In this document: piece after piece, positions 16,934 through 27,452 of the stretch
Numbering within the stretch: the first letter of the stretch is position 1
Layout of the letters: the number at the start of each line of letters is the position of its first letter
DNA from: Deltaproteobacteria bacterium
GTDB lineage: Bacteria > Desulfobacterota > Desulfomonilia > UBA1062
DNA: 64,000 nt
Assembly (NCBI GenBank): GCA_018434685.1
Contig: JAHDOV010000003.1
Span: 278,302-342,301, forward strand
Direction: 5' to 3'
Translations under genes and position numbers: made by a program
The notes under the pieces: generated by a model
Told to the model about the DNA's origin: nothing
Seen by the model: the letters and a program-made list of their open reading frames with translations, nothing else
Database searches by the model: none

Positions 16934-18300
16934 CCGAGCATCTCCAGTATCTTCAGTCCCTGTCTCCAGGCATCGCCGGCCCCGAGGAAGAGCACGAGGT
17001 CTCCTTCCCGGAGATCCTTGAAGATGATCTCGGGAAGCGCTTCTTTATCTTCCACAAAACAGACATCCCGGTGGCCGTGTTCCTTTATGCCGTCACACAG
17101 GTGGCGGCCCGATACGCCTGCGATGGGCTTTTCCGAGGCGGCGTAGATCTCGGTGACGTACAGGCGCGATGCATCGTAGAAAGAGGTCACGAAATCATCG
17201 AACAGGTCCCTCGTCCTGGTGTAGCGATGGGGCTGGAACACGGCGATCAGGCGCCTGTCGGGGAACCCGCTCCTGATGGCCATGAGGGTCATCCTGATCT
17301 CGGTGGGGTGATGACCGTAATCGTCCATGATCATGATGCCGCGTTTCTCCCCGCGGACGTGGGCCCTTCTCTGGACCCCCTTGTACGAGTTGATCCCTTT
17401 CCGGACGATCTCGAAATCGATGCCGAGCTCCATGGCGGTTCCAATGGCGGCCATGGCATTGAAGCAGTTGTGCATGCCCGGGACGCCAAGGGTGATATCG
17501 CCGAGGGTCCTGCCGTTTCTGTGGGCGGTAAAGGTTGTAGTGAGCCCGCTGAAGACCGGGTTGGTGAAGCGGTACAATGCCTGGGTGTGAGACCCGTAGG
17601 TAATGACCTTTCTCTCGAGCCTGGGAAGTATCTGCTGGATGTTTTCGTTGTCCAGGCACACCATGTCGAACCCGAAGAACGGGACCTTGTTGAGGAACTG
17701 CACGTAGGTATCGAGGATATCATCGAGATCGCGGTAGCAGTCCATGTGTTCCCTCTCGATATTCGTGACCACGGCAACGATCGGGGCGAGCTTGAGGAAT
17801 GACCGGTCGCTCTCGTCCGCCTCTGCCACGAGCAGTTCCCCCTCACCCAGCCTGGCATTGGAGCCGAAGCTGTCGAGTTTGCCGCCGATGATGGCGGTGG
17901 GATCGAGGCCTGCCACATCGAGTATGGTGGCGAGCATGGACGTGGTTGTGGTCTTTCCGTGGGTGCCTGCTATGGCGATGGAATGCTTCATCCTCATGAG
18001 TTCTGCAAGCATTTCCGCCCGGGGAATGACCGGCAGCCGTTTGCTCTTTGCGGCGGCACACTCGGGGTTGTCGAGGCCCACGGCAGAGGAGTAGACCACC
18101 ACCTGGGCGTTTCCGAGGTTTTCGCCCCTGTGACCGATCTCGATACGGGCACCGAAGCTGCGCAGCCGTGCAATGATATCCGATTCTGCAATATCGGAAC
18201 CGGAGACCTCGAACTTCAGATTGAGGAGGAGCTCCGCGATCCCGCTCATGCCGATGCCGCCGATTCCCACGAAATGAATTTTCGATATCCCTTTAAACAC
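16930..18300 (-). CDS. murC: UDP-N-acetylmuramate--L-alanine ligase MurC
   Basis: A 456-residue Mur ligase that adds the first amino acid of the stem peptide. The N-terminal Rossmann motif HFVGIGGIGMSG, the ATP loop AGTHGKTTTTSM (about 108-119) and the C-terminal DDYGHHPTEI are diagnostic of MurC. The start overlaps the murG end by 8 bp and the stop overlaps murB by 4 bp. Confidence 0.98.
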   Translation of the reverse strand: MFKGISKIHFVGIGGIGMSGIAELLLNLKFEVSGSDIAESDIIARLRSFGARIEIGHRGENLGNAQVVVYSSAVGLDNPECAAAKSKRLPVIPRAEMLAELMRMKHSIAIAGTHGKTTTTSMLATILDVAGLDPTAIIGGKLDSFGSNARLGEGELLVAEADESDRSFLKLAPIVAVVTNIEREHMDCYRDLDDILDTYVQFLNKVPFFGFDMVCLDNENIQQILPRLERKVITYGSHTQALYRFTNPVFSGLTTTFTAHRNGRTLGDITLGVPGMHNCFNAMAAIGTAMELGIDFEIVRKGINSYKGVQRRAHVRGEKRGIMIMDDYGHHPTEIRMTLMAIRSGFPDRRLIAVFQPHRYTRTRDLFDDFVTSFYDASRLYVTEIYAASEKPIAGVSGRHLCDGIKEHGHRDVCFVEDKEALPEIIFKDLREGDLVLFLGAGDAWRQGLKILEMLG

Positions 18301-19345
18301 CTGTTATCTCCCGGGCTATCTTTTCAGCCCCGTCTCCCAGACATATGGCCGATATGTTCGATGCCGCCGTCTCCAGCCCCCGAGAGTCAGACAGTCTCGA
18401 CCTGATCTCCAGGGCGAGCCTCTCGGGGGTGAGGCAATCGTCGGGGATGATCCACCCGCCTCCCTTGGACGCCACATAGCGGGCATTTTCCATCTGGTGA
18501 TTGTCCGTTGCATAGGGGTAGGGGACCATGATGGCCGGAACGCCTGTCCTGGAAAGCTCGGAAAGGGTCAGTCCCCCGCACCTGCAGACGGCCAGGCAGG
18601 CCTGTTCGTAGACGCCGGCCATATCATCGATGAAGTCTGATACCGCAACATCGAGTCCCAGGTCCTTGTACGCCTCCTTCACCCGGGAAAAGTCGGCACG
18701 ACCGGTCTGGTGGATGCCGGCCGGGGCAGCACTTTCGCCGTGCAGCAGGGCAAGAGCCCCGGTACAGGCATGGTTGATGCTGCTCGCACCGAGACTGCCG
18801 CCGAGGATGAGGAGCTTGTCCCCGGTGCCCTTGCCCTGAGCGATTTCTTTGCGTACCGGGTTGCCTGTCAGGACGGTCTTGCCCGGCGGAAAGACCTGTC
18901 TTGAATCCGGGAAGGCGATGAAGATCTTTTCCACGATCCTGGACAATATCCTGTTGGTGAGTCCCGCCACACTGTTCTGTTCCTGGATTGCCAGGCGGCA
19001 CCCCAGGAAGTAGCCTGCGAGCACCACCATCCCGGTGACATATCCCCCGGTCCCGATTACCCACTGGGGGCGGTACGTCCTGACGATCCTCAGGGCAGCG
19101 AGAAAGGCCCGCATGTTTACGGCGAAAGACCTCAGGGCATTCGCCGCTGATTTTCCCTTGATGCCCAGTGCCCTGATGGCCTTGAACTCCAGCCCTTGCT
19201 GCCGGGCAAGGCGCTCCTCCATGCCCCGGTCCGTGCCCACGAAGAGGATCTCGGCATCGGGCAGGCGCTCTCTGATGGCGTGGGCAATGGCAAGAGCGGG
19301 CATGATGTGGCCGCCCGTGCCCCCTGCGGTGATGATGATCTTCAC
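18293..19345 (-). CDS. murG: UDP-GlcNAc transferase MurG
   Basis: A 350-residue peripheral membrane GT28 enzyme that makes lipid II from lipid I. It has the N-terminal ITAGGTGGHIMPALA loop, the second loop ILGGSLGASSIN and the C-terminal UDP-GlcNAc site RCGGLTLSEL. The start is GTG 19345, inside a GTGA overlap with the ftsW stop and preceded by GAGGAGG; an in-frame extension upstream runs through ftsW in another frame and has no MurG character. Confidence 0.97.
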   Translation of the reverse strand: MKIIITAGGTGGHIMPALAIAHAIRERLPDAEILFVGTDRGMEERLARQQGLEFKAIRALGIKGKSAANALRSFAVNMRAFLAALRIVRTYRPQWVIGTGGYVTGMVVLAGYFLGCRLAIQEQNSVAGLTNRILSRIVEKIFIAFPDSRQVFPPGKTVLTGNPVRKEIAQGKGTGDKLLILGGSLGASSINHACTGALALLHGESAAPAGIHQTGRADFSRVKEAYKDLGLDVAVSDFIDDMAGVYEQACLAVCRCGGLTLSELSRTGVPAIMVPYPYATDNHQMENARYVASKGGGWIIPDDCLTPERLALEIRSRLSDSRGLETAASNISAICLGDGAEKIAREITGV

Positions 19346-20463
19346 AGGCGTGCCCTCCTCGAGACCGACAGGACCAGGCCTGAAATAGCCATGGTCGTTA
19401 CCAGGGTGGAGCCGCCATAGCTGAAGAATGGCAGCGCTATGCCGGTGGTGGGGAATACCGACATGGCAACCCCCATATTGATGATTGCCTGCAGGCCAAT
19501 GAGACAGATCGAGGAGGCAGCCAGGAAAAAGCCGAAGGAGTCGTTCGTGTTCAGCGCGATGCTGAGCCCTCTCCATATCCACACCCCGAAGAGGATGATG
19601 ACCAGTGCCACCCCGATGAATCCGAGTTCTTCACCGAGAACCGAGAGGATAAAGTCCGTATGCGGGGCAGGCAGAAAGAACATCTTCTGGGTGCCCTCTC
19701 CGAGACCGGAACCCAGGAAGCCGCCATTGGCCAGGGCCACCATGGACTGGATGATCTGATACCCGATGCCCTGCATGTCTTTCCATGGATCTATGAAGGC
19801 AAAGAGCCTGGCCCTACGGTAGGGTTCCAGAATCATCATGAGAACCCCCACGGGAAGACCGGCCAGGCATATGAAGAACAGGTGTTTCCACTGCATCCCG
19901 GCAATAAACAGTATCCCCAGCGCCCATACCGCTATGGTGGCGGCAGTGCCGAAATCCGGTTCGATGAAGATCAACAACGCGCAGACACACACGATGAGCA
20001 GGGCGGGCAGAACCCCGTACGTAAAGTCATCGATGCGTTTCGATTTCTTTGCGAGATACGAGGACAGGTAGAAGATGAGGGCGATCTTGACCAGCTCGGA
20101 TGCCTGAAAGGAAAAGGCCGCGATGCGGACCCATCTCTTGGCATGCCCACCTGAGAGTCCGACCCCGGGCACAAAACACAGAACAAGGGCAATGATCGCG
20201 GAGGCGAGGACGAGCAGGACAAAGGGCCGTGCATTAAAACGCCGGTAGTCCATCCGCATGATACCGGCCATGAGCACGGTCCCGATGACGAGGTGGAACA
20301 GGTGTTTCTTCATCATGACAAAGGGGCTGCTGAACAGCTCTTTTGAGAGGAAATAGCTTGCCGAGAAGATCATGATCGTTCCCATGGCCAACAGCGCGAG
20401 CGTGGTCATGAGGAATATGAAATCAAAATCCATCTCCCTGGCTACCTGATCGTTGCTATGCAT
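19342..20463 (-). CDS. ftsW: Lipid II polymerase FtsW (SEDS family)
   Basis: A 373-residue polytopic membrane protein with about ten hydrophobic segments. The SEDS signatures IEPDFGTA, SVLGEELGF and the C-terminal PFFSYGGSTLV are present. It polymerises glycan strands at the septum with its partner FtsI. I chose ATG 20463 (overlapping murD by 22 bp); ATG 20433 (start MDFDF) is an alternative. Neither has a strong ribosome site. Confidence 0.95.
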   Translation of the reverse strand: MHSNDQVAREMDFDFIFLMTTLALLAMGTIMIFSASYFLSKELFSSPFVMMKKHLFHLVIGTVLMAGIMRMDYRRFNARPFVLLVLASAIIALVLCFVPGVGLSGGHAKRWVRIAAFSFQASELVKIALIFYLSSYLAKKSKRIDDFTYGVLPALLIVCVCALLIFIEPDFGTAATIAVWALGILFIAGMQWKHLFFICLAGLPVGVLMMILEPYRRARLFAFIDPWKDMQGIGYQIIQSMVALANGGFLGSGLGEGTQKMFFLPAPHTDFILSVLGEELGFIGVALVIILFGVWIWRGLSIALNTNDSFGFFLAASSICLIGLQAIINMGVAMSVFPTTGIALPFFSYGGSTLVTTMAISGLVLSVSRRARL

Positions 20464-21719
20464 TGCCTGAATGTGTCCCCCCTGTGGACATAGCTCTTGA
20501 ACATGTCGAAACTCGAACATCCCGGGCTCAGCAGCACGATGTCCCCGGGTGAAGCTGCAGCGTATGCGAGCAGGACCGCCTCGTTCATGTCGGAGGCGGC
20601 AACACTCTCCACGGTATCCGAAATCTCCCCCATGATCCTGGCGGTCGCCTCACCGATGACCACGGCCTTTTTGATCAGGTGTTTGTACCGGGCAGCCAGC
20701 AGGGAGAAATCGCCGCCCTTGTCCTTGCCGCCGAGGATAAGGACTACCGGGGCGCCGGTCCCGGAAAGGGCCTTGTCCACGGCGCCTACATTGGTTGCCT
20801 TTGAATCGTCGATGAACACCACGCCGTTAATGGTGGCGGCGTGTTCGTAGCGGTGATGGATGACCCTGAAGGAGTGAAACACCTTTTCCATGGACGCATT
20901 GGAGATTCCCAGGAGACGGCCGACCAGGGCCGTCACGAGCATATCTTCCATGACCCCGCTGCCAAGGGCCTTCTGGTCGGGGAGTACCGGCCCGGTGCCC
21001 TCGATGCTCCCGGCGAAGCGCACCCGGGAGTTCTCCAGGTATGCGCCGTCGGGCGTGGAGAGGCGGCCGAGGGAAAAGCCGAACCTCCTGGCCCTGGTGG
21101 GGAAGGCTTTCAGGTAGGGATCATCATCGTTTACAATGGCGATATCGCTGCTTTCCTGGTTCTCGAAGATCTTCAGCTTGTAGGTGACGTATTCCTCCAT
21201 GTCGCGGTAGCGATCGAGGTGGTCCGGGGTGATGTTCATGCAGATGGCGATAGCCGGCCTGAAGTGCTCGATCCATTCCATCTGGAATGAAGAGACCTCT
21301 GCCACGACATAGTTCGGATCCTTCCGGACAAGGGAGATGAGCGGGGGGGATATGTTTCCCCCGATACCCGCGTCGAACCCGGCGTTTTCGAGGATCTGGT
21401 GGATCAGGGTGGTGGTTGTCGTCTTTCCGTTCGTTCCGGTTATGGCGATGAGCTTTCCCGAAAGCAGGGAAGAGGCCACTTCCGTCTCCGAAAGGACCTT
21501 CTTCGCGCAGGAAAACAGGGGATGATTCCTGGGTATCCCGGGGCTCGGGATCACGAGGTCGGCCCAGAGCAGGTCCTCTTTCTCCAGGGCCTTGACCGGG
21601 AGGGTGAAAACCGTATCAGGGACATGTTCGTCCACGAGCCGCACTTCATGGCCCTGGCGAAGCATTTCCTCTGTTGTCATGAGCCCCGTCTTGCCGGCAC
21701 CCCACACTGTTATGCGCAA
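20442..21719 (-). CDS. murD: UDP-N-acetylmuramoylalanine--D-glutamate ligase MurD
   Basis: A 425-residue Mur ligase adding D-Glu. The N-terminal VWGAGKTG, the ATP loop ITGTNGKTTTT (about 93-103), the central PDHLDRY and the C-terminal ILGGKDKGGDF are all in place. The start appears to be TTG at 21719 with GGAGG very close; it lies inside the last codons of the small ORF at 21710-21844, so it is probably translated by coupling to that ORF. Confidence 0.97.
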   Translation of the reverse strand: MRITVWGAGKTGLMTTEEMLRQGHEVRLVDEHVPDTVFTLPVKALEKEDLLWADLVIPSPGIPRNHPLFSCAKKVLSETEVASSLLSGKLIAITGTNGKTTTTTLIHQILENAGFDAGIGGNISPPLISLVRKDPNYVVAEVSSFQMEWIEHFRPAIAICMNITPDHLDRYRDMEEYVTYKLKIFENQESSDIAIVNDDDPYLKAFPTRARRFGFSLGRLSTPDGAYLENSRVRFAGSIEGTGPVLPDQKALGSGVMEDMLVTALVGRLLGISNASMEKVFHSFRVIHHRYEHAATINGVVFIDDSKATNVGAVDKALSGTGAPVVLILGGKDKGGDFSLLAARYKHLIKKAVVIGEATARIMGEISDTVESVAASDMNEAVLLAYAAASPGDIVLLSPGCSSFDMFKSYVHRGDTFRQCIATIR

Positions 21720-21844
21720 GCCTCCATCCTTTCAAGTAGTTGATGTATCCTCGTCAGAAGAGCTGTAATACCCTGGTCCTCACTGTCCATGTAAAACTGC
21801 AGTAAGGATTGCAAATAAACGATATCGCTGTTTGTTTTCTGCAT
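21710..21844 (-). CDS. Small 44-residue ORF between mraY and murD
   Basis: An ATG at 21844 is preceded by GAGGTGAGGTGCG, an SD-like sequence that contains the mraY stop. It opens 44 codons ending in TAA at 21710. The product begins MQKTNSDIVYLQSLLQFYMD and ends LLERMEACA; it is acidic and probably one or two amphipathic helices, with no signal peptide or membrane segment. The stop overlaps the murD TTG start by 10 bp, so the gene fits the end-to-start packing of the cluster exactly. I do not recognise a family. It may be a small divisome or Mur factor, or a leader whose translation feeds ribosomes to murD. Confidence 0.6.
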   Translation of the reverse strand: MQKTNSDIVYLQSLLQFYMDSEDQGITALLTRIHQLLERMEACA

Positions 21845-21850
21845 CGCACC

Positions 21851-22930
21851 TCACCTCAACTTAAGGGTCGATATGGCCACCATGGCAAGGAAGATGGATA
21901 TGATCCAGAACCGGACGATTATCTTGGGTTCCGGCCATCCCTGCAGCTCAAAATGGTGATGTATGGGTGCCATTCTGAATATGCGTCTGCCCTTGGTGTA
22001 CTTGAAGAAGCCCACCTGCAGGATGACAGACACGACCTCCATGAAAAAGATCCCGCCAACCACCAATAACAGTATCTCCTGTTTTGTCATGAGAGCCACG
22101 GTGCCGAGGATGCCCCCGAGGCTCAGTGAACCCACGTCCCCCATGAAGACCTGTGCCGGATACGCGTTGTACCAGAGGAACCCCATGCCGGCCCCCACTA
22201 TGGCGCCAAGGAAGATGCTCAGCTCGCCCACACCCGAGATGAAGGGAATCTGCAGGTACGAGGCAGCCTTGATATTCCCGGTGACATAGGCGAACACGAG
22301 GTAGGTTGCTGCGGCAATGGTGCAGGGGCCGATGGCCAGACCGTCAAGGCCGTCGGTGAGATTGACGGCATTTGCGCAGCCCACGATCACGACCATGGCA
22401 AAGGGGATATAGAATAGCCCGAGGTCGAGGTGGATGTTCTTGAAGAACGGAATGGTTATGGATCTGTCGAACCCCGGTATGTTCACGAGGATATACGCGA
22501 CGCAAGCAGCGGCACAGAACTCGACGAGAAGTCGCACTCTGCCGGGAACGCCGAGCATGTTGCCCTTGATGGTTTTCAGATAATCGTCAATGAAGCCCAG
22601 GATGGCAAAGGAGATGAGGATGAACATCCCGAGCCACATGAAGAGGTTGGAGAGATCGACCCAGAGGAGGGTGGCCAGTGCAATGGCGAAGATGATGAGG
22701 AGTCCGCCCATGGTGGGGGTGCCTGATTTTCCCTGGTGGGTCTTGGGGGTATACCCGTTGATCCGTTCTCTCAATCTGAGCTCGCCGAGTTTTCTGATGA
22801 ACCACGGACCCAGGAGGAGGCAGATGATGAGCGCAGTGATGGTTGCGTAGATGGTCCTGAAGGTGATGTACTTGAATATGTTGAAGATCGAGAAGTAGGT
22901 ATGGAGCGGGTAGAGAAGATTGTAGAGCAT
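21851..22930 (-). CDS. mraY: Phospho-N-acetylmuramoyl-pentapeptide transferase MraY
   Basis: A 359-residue inner-membrane enzyme with about ten membrane segments that makes lipid I from undecaprenyl phosphate. The loop [14 protein letters not shown], the DDYLK motif ([11 protein letters not shown]), [10 protein letters not shown] and the C-terminal PIHHHFEL are diagnostic. It starts 2 bp... from the murF stop (22932) and ends 7 bp before the small ORF. Confidence 0.98.
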   Translation of the reverse strand: MLYNLLYPLHTYFSIFNIFKYITFRTIYATITALIICLLLGPWFIRKLGELRLRERINGYTPKTHQGKSGTPTMGGLLIIFAIALATLLWVDLSNLFMWLGMFILISFAILGFIDDYLKTIKGNMLGVPGRVRLLVEFCAAACVAYILVNIPGFDRSITIPFFKNIHLDLGLFYIPFAMVVIVGCANAVNLTDGLDGLAIGPCTIAAATYLVFAYVTGNIKAASYLQIPFISGVGELSIFLGAIVGAGMGFLWYNAYPAQVFMGDVGSLSLGGILGTVALMTKQEILLLVVGGIFFMEVVSVILQVGFFKYTKGRRIFRMAPIHHHFELQGWPEPKIIVRFWIISIFLAMVAISTLKLR

Positions 22931-22931
22931 G

Positions 22932-24302
22932 TTATGCCACCGCCTTGAGATGATTCACCACGTGATCCAGATGGAGTGCCCTGGAGGCCTTGACGAGCAC
23001 GATGGCATCCTTGTCGACGATATCCGAGAGACTCCAGAAGATATCCTCCATGCTCTGTGCCTGGTGGATGGCCGAGGCAGCCATGCCGGCATCGAGGGCT
23101 GCCTGCGAGATCACCTCTGCCTGCGCCCCTATGACAACAAGCCGGTCGATATTGGACTGGGCGACCCACGTCCCCAATTGTGTATGCCAGTACCGGGTGT
23201 CGTTGCCCAGTTCGAGCATGTCGCCGAGCACCGCCACCTTGAAGGAATGGGGCGATGATGTGAGCATGGCCAGGGCAGCCTTCATGGAGGCAGGGTTCGC
23301 ATTGTAGCAGTCGTTGATGATCGAGATATGATCGGAGACGATGACCTCGGACCTCATGCCCGGGAACCGTGCCTCCATGAGCCCGTGGGCGATCCTGGCG
23401 GGATCTATGTTCAAGGCGACTCCGCAGGCACAGGCTGCCAGCGCGTTGCTCACATTGTGCATCCCGGGCAGCGGTATGTGGGTGGAAATGATCTTTCCCG
23501 CGAGGTCTATGACCACGTCGGAACCGTCGAGGGCCTGGTGGCGGATTTCTCTCAGGGTTATATCCGCCTTTTCCGAGGTGGAATAGGTGATCACGTCGAG
23601 ATTCTTTGGGATGAGAACCCGATCCATGTGCTCCTGGTAGGGGTTTATCACGGCTATGCCGCCGGGCATGGTGTTTTTGAAGAGGGCCTGCTTTTCCTTG
23701 ATGATGCCGGAGATGTTCCTCAGCCCGTTTAAGTGTACGGGGTTGATGTTGGTCAGGATGGACACCGTGGGCCTGGTGATGGCGGAGAGCCGGTCGATCT
23801 CCCCGAACCGGTTTGTCCCCATCTCTATGACGGCGAATTCATGATCGTCCCTGAGTTCCAGCAGGCTCAACGGGACGCCGATGAGGTTGTTGAAGTTCTT
23901 CTCGGTCTTGAGGCAGCTGCCCTGCTGGGACAGGATGGAGGCACACATCTCCTTTACGGTTGTCTTGCCCGTGGAGCCGGTTATCCCAACGATGGGCAGG
24001 CAATAGCGCTCTCTTGTGCGGGCTGCGATGTCTCCCAGCGCGGTAAGGGTATCGTCCACGAGGATGACAGTCCCGCCAAAGCGCCCCTCTTCGTCCATGA
24101 CCACTGCGCCCTGTGCGCCCAGGGCAAGGGCATCGTTCACAAAGGCATGACCGTCGAAGGTTTCTCCCTTGAGCGCAATGAAGAGATCGCCCCGACAGAT
24201 CGTTCTCGTATCCGTGGATATGCCGGTAAACCAGGTCTCGGGGTCTCCCGAGACGAGGTACCCTCCGGTAAAGGAGGCTATCTTTCCTGCCTGTATCTTC
24301 AT
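22932..24302 (-). CDS. murF: UDP-MurNAc-tripeptide--D-alanyl-D-alanine ligase MurF
   Basis: A 456-residue Mur ligase adding D-Ala-D-Ala. The ATP loop is [12 protein letters not shown] (about 107-118), with [15 protein letters not shown] and the C-terminal [15 protein letters not shown] that distinguishes MurF. The ATG shares one base with the murE stop (TGATG). The D-Ala-D-Ala it uses must come from a ligase encoded elsewhere, since ddl is absent here. Confidence 0.97.
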   Translation of the reverse strand: MKIQAGKIASFTGGYLVSGDPETWFTGISTDTRTICRGDLFIALKGETFDGHAFVNDALALGAQGAVVMDEEGRFGGTVILVDDTLTALGDIAARTRERYCLPIVGITGSTGKTTVKEMCASILSQQGSCLKTEKNFNNLIGVPLSLLELRDDHEFAVIEMGTNRFGEIDRLSAITRPTVSILTNINPVHLNGLRNISGIIKEKQALFKNTMPGGIAVINPYQEHMDRVLIPKNLDVITYSTSEKADITLREIRHQALDGSDVVIDLAGKIISTHIPLPGMHNVSNALAACACGVALNIDPARIAHGLMEARFPGMRSEVIVSDHISIINDCYNANPASMKAALAMLTSSPHSFKVAVLGDMLELGNDTRYWHTQLGTWVAQSNIDRLVVIGAQAEVISQAALDAGMAASAIHQAQSMEDIFWSLSDIVDKDAIVLVKASRALHLDHVVNHLKAVA

Positions 24303-25750
24303 CAGCCGAAAATCTCCCTGAGGCTCTGCTGAACACACACCTTGTCGTCGAACGGTTTTTTGACCTTGCCGATAATCTGGTAGTCCTCGTGACCCTTGCC
24401 GGCGATTATGAGGCAGTCTTCCGGCCTTGCGGAGGAAATGCCCAGCCTGATCGCATCTCTCCGGTCAGGTTCAACCAGGACGTGCCCGGTATCGGTCATC
24501 CCTGAGAGGATATCTTCTATGATGGTCTGGGGATCCTCTGTGCGCGGATTGTCGGAGGTTACGATGACCAGATCCGACAGCGCAGAGGCAATTTTGCCCA
24601 TCATGGGTCTCTTGGCCTGATCCCGGTCCCCGCCGCAGCCGAATATGGAGATGAGGCGCCCCCTGGAGAGTCCCTTTGCCGACTCGAGGGCGGTCTGCAG
24701 GGCGGCAGGGGTGTGCGCATAGTCTATGATGATGTTCCTGCCGTAGGGGTTCTCAACCGGTTCCATTCTGCCGGGAACCCTCTTGAGCGCGCCAATTCCC
24801 CGGATAACCGTCTGGGTTTCGATGCCCATGGCCCTGCAGAGGGCCACTGCTGCCATGATGTTGTAGACATTGATGTCCCCCAGGAGGGAACTGGTCAAGG
24901 AGATCGGACCCTCGGGGGTGGAGAGCACCACCTTGAGACCCTGCGAGATGCTGACCAGGGTCGTGGCGCGGATCAGTGCGTCGGGGCTTCGTCCGTAGGT
25001 GACGGGCCTTTTCAGTTCGCCTGCGAGCTTCCTGCCGTAGGGATCGTCGATGTTGATGACGGCATCGCCCCTGAGGTATCCCCCGAACAGCTTCCTCTTC
25101 GCCAGGAAGTAGGTGTCCATGTCACGATGGTAATCGAGGTGGTCCTGGCTGAGGTTGGTGAAGATCGCATAGTCGAAGAACAGGCCGGCGAGCCGGTCCT
25201 GGTCGAGGGCGTGGGAGCTCACTTCCATGATGCAGGCGTCAACGCCTGAGCGCTTCATGGCCTCGAGCCTCTCGAACATGTCGAGGGGGCCGGGGGTAGT
25301 GAGCGATGAGGCAATGGAGACATCGGCGTATCGCATGTTGATCGTCCCGACCACCCCGGGGCACATGCCCGAGGCCTTGAGCACCGATTCTATGAGATAC
25401 GTCGTGGTTGTCTTGCCGTTGGTCCCGGTTATCCCCGTGAGGGAGACCTCCTGGGCGTGCGGATAGAGCACGGGCAGGAGGACTTGCAGGGCATCTCCGG
25501 TGTCCGGCACCTCGATGGTAGTGGTGCCGGAGGGGGCAACGTACCCGTGGTTGTTGCAGATGATGACCTCTGCCCCGGCCTTTACGGCATCAGGAATGAA
25601 GATATGCCCGTCGGTGATGCTGCCCTTGAGTGCAATGAAGGCATCGCCCGGCTGGATGCCGGCCGAATTTGCCCTGAGCGCGACGATGTCCCGTTCAGGA
25701 CCTGTTATCCGTGCCCCGGGGATGAGACCGGCGATGTCAGATACCCTCAT
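24302..25750 (-). CDS. murE: UDP-MurNAc-tripeptide synthetase MurE
   Basis: A 482-residue Mur ligase adding the third residue of the stem. The ATP loop is ITGTNGKTTTTYL, and the C-terminal region includes TSDNPRTEDP, the DNPR motif associated with meso-diaminopimelate rather than lysine selection. The ATG at 25750 has AAAGGAG six bases upstream and overlaps the ftsI end by 14 bp. Together with the Gram-negative context this supports a meso-DAP peptidoglycan. Confidence 0.97.
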   Translation of the reverse strand: MRVSDIAGLIPGARITGPERDIVALRANSAGIQPGDAFIALKGSITDGHIFIPDAVKAGAEVIICNNHGYVAPSGTTTIEVPDTGDALQVLLPVLYPHAQEVSLTGITGTNGKTTTTYLIESVLKASGMCPGVVGTINMRYADVSIASSLTTPGPLDMFERLEAMKRSGVDACIMEVSSHALDQDRLAGLFFDYAIFTNLSQDHLDYHRDMDTYFLAKRKLFGGYLRGDAVINIDDPYGRKLAGELKRPVTYGRSPDALIRATTLVSISQGLKVVLSTPEGPISLTSSLLGDINVYNIMAAVALCRAMGIETQTVIRGIGALKRVPGRMEPVENPYGRNIIIDYAHTPAALQTALESAKGLSRGRLISIFGCGGDRDQAKRPMMGKIASALSDLVIVTSDNPRTEDPQTIIEDILSGMTDTGHVLVEPDRRDAIRLGISSARPEDCLIIAGKGHEDYQIIGKVKKPFDDKVCVQQSLREIFG

Positions 25751-27452
25751 CTTGGGCTCCTTTCCTGGCAACCGTGATGGAAGGTTTCAGATCCATGATG
25801 CTGGCGCAGCTCTGGACGATGTCCTTGAAGACGGGACATGCCACGATGCTCGCAAAGTGGTAGGGGTGCGGTTCGTCGATGTTCACGATCATGGAGAGCC
25901 TGGGTTTTCCGCTCGCATCGATAACACCGCCGATAAAGGTGGCGATACAGTCTTTTCTCGAGTACGTGCCGGTGAGCGGATCGATCTTCTGCGACGTGCC
26001 TGTCTTTCCGAACACCTGATAATTGTTTATGTTGGCAGCCTCGGCCGTACCCCCCTTGGCGCACACCGACGTCAAGATCCCGACGATCTCGTCGGATGTG
26101 TGCTCCGAGATCACCTTCCGGATGATGGTGGGTCTGAAGGACTGGGTTTCCTTCCCCGATGCGTCCGCCGTGTGTTCCACGAGGTAGGGTTTCAAGAGCA
26201 TGCCGCCGTTGATCAAGGCGTTGAAGGCAGTGATGAGCTGGATGCCGGTGACGGCGAACCCCTGGCCGAACGAGACGTTGGCCTTGTCCACGCTGGTCCA
26301 CTTCTGGGGATTGCGGACGAGGGCAGCGGGTTCGCCGGGGAAATCCAACCCGGTAGGCCCAACCAGGCCGAATTCCTTCAGGCAGGAATACATGACGTCT
26401 GCGTGAACCGGATCAAGAAGCTTTACCATACCGATATTGCTCGAATATTTGACGATATCCCTGACCGGAAGCCACCCGTATCCCTCGTGGTCGCGGATCG
26501 TGGTCCGGTGATAGGAAAAATTCCCGTTCTCACAGAAGATGCTCTGGGAGATTTTGAAGACACTGTTGTCAACACCCCAGGAAACGAAGATGGGTTTGAT
26601 GACCGAGCCGGGCTCGAACACATCCACGACTCCCCGGTTCTTGTGACCGTCGAGGTGTTTATAGGAGCCGATGTTCGGGTTGAAGCTCGGATACGAAGCC
26701 ATTGCATAGATTTCACCGGTCAGCGGGTTGGTGATGATGACGAACCCGGATTTTGCCTTGTTGTCCCTGACAGCCTTTTCGAGTTTTGAGGATGCGATAT
26801 ACTGCATCCTCCTGTCGATGGTGAGCCAGATCGTGTTGCCGTCTTTCTTTTCATCGCTCGGTAGTCCCCTGGCGTAGATGATTCTCCCCAGTCCGTCTTT
26901 CTGCACCTCGATGTGTCGAGGTTTTCCTTTCAGTGCGTGATCGAAAAGGAGTTCTATACCTTCGAGTCCCTGGCCGTCAACACCTACGATGCCTAATATG
27001 TTGGCAAGGGATTCGCTCTCGGGATAGAACCGTTTCGCCTCATTGTAGTATCCTATGCCCTTGATGTTGAGTGCCTTGACGGCCGCAACCTCGTCGGGGT
27101 TGGCCTGCCGCTTTATCCAGACAAAGTACTTGTCCGACTGGAGCCTCTTCTTCAGGGCGTTCTGGTCCATGTGCAGTGCCCGGGCTATCTTCGAGGCTGC
27201 CCCCGACGGTTTGTCGATGAGCCTCGGGTTTGCGGCGATGGATTTTACCTCGAGGCTTATGGCGAGGGGCTGGCCGCTGTGGTCGTAGATGCTGCCCCTC
27301 TGCGAGCTCAATTGAATGGTGTGGTCGAATCGTTTGTGCGCCTGGGAGATAATCGTGTCCGGCCGGACGAGCTGGAGGTCAACGGCGCGTATGCCGATCA
27401 GTGCCAGAAGGGCGATGAAAAAGATCTGCGCAATCTTTACTCGTCCAGCCAT
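25737..27452 (-). CDS. ftsI: Septal transpeptidase FtsI (PBP3, class B)
   Basis: A 571-residue penicillin-binding protein. A short cytoplasmic tail and one membrane helix (about 7-24) precede the dimerisation domain (about 45-200) and the transpeptidase domain, with Ser283 and Lys286 in GSVIKP, SxN at 337-339 (SSN) and KTG at 483-485. It lacks PASTA repeats. It cross-links septal peptidoglycan with FtsW. The start overlaps the ftsL end by 16 bp. Confidence 0.96.
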   Translation of the reverse strand: MAGRVKIAQIFFIALLALIGIRAVDLQLVRPDTIISQAHKRFDHTIQLSSQRGSIYDHSGQPLAISLEVKSIAANPRLIDKPSGAASKIARALHMDQNALKKRLQSDKYFVWIKRQANPDEVAAVKALNIKGIGYYNEAKRFYPESESLANILGIVGVDGQGLEGIELLFDHALKGKPRHIEVQKDGLGRIIYARGLPSDEKKDGNTIWLTIDRRMQYIASSKLEKAVRDNKAKSGFVIITNPLTGEIYAMASYPSFNPNIGSYKHLDGHKNRGVVDVFEPGSVIKPIFVSWGVDNSVFKISQSIFCENGNFSYHRTTIRDHEGYGWLPVRDIVKYSSNIGMVKLLDPVHADVMYSCLKEFGLVGPTGLDFPGEPAALVRNPQKWTSVDKANVSFGQGFAVTGIQLITAFNALINGGMLLKPYLVEHTADASGKETQSFRPTIIRKVISEHTSDEIVGILTSVCAKGGTAEAANINNYQVFGKTGTSQKIDPLTGTYSRKDCIATFIGGVIDASGKPRLSMIVNIDEPHPYHFASIVACPVFKDIVQSCASIMDLKPSITVARKGAQDEGI

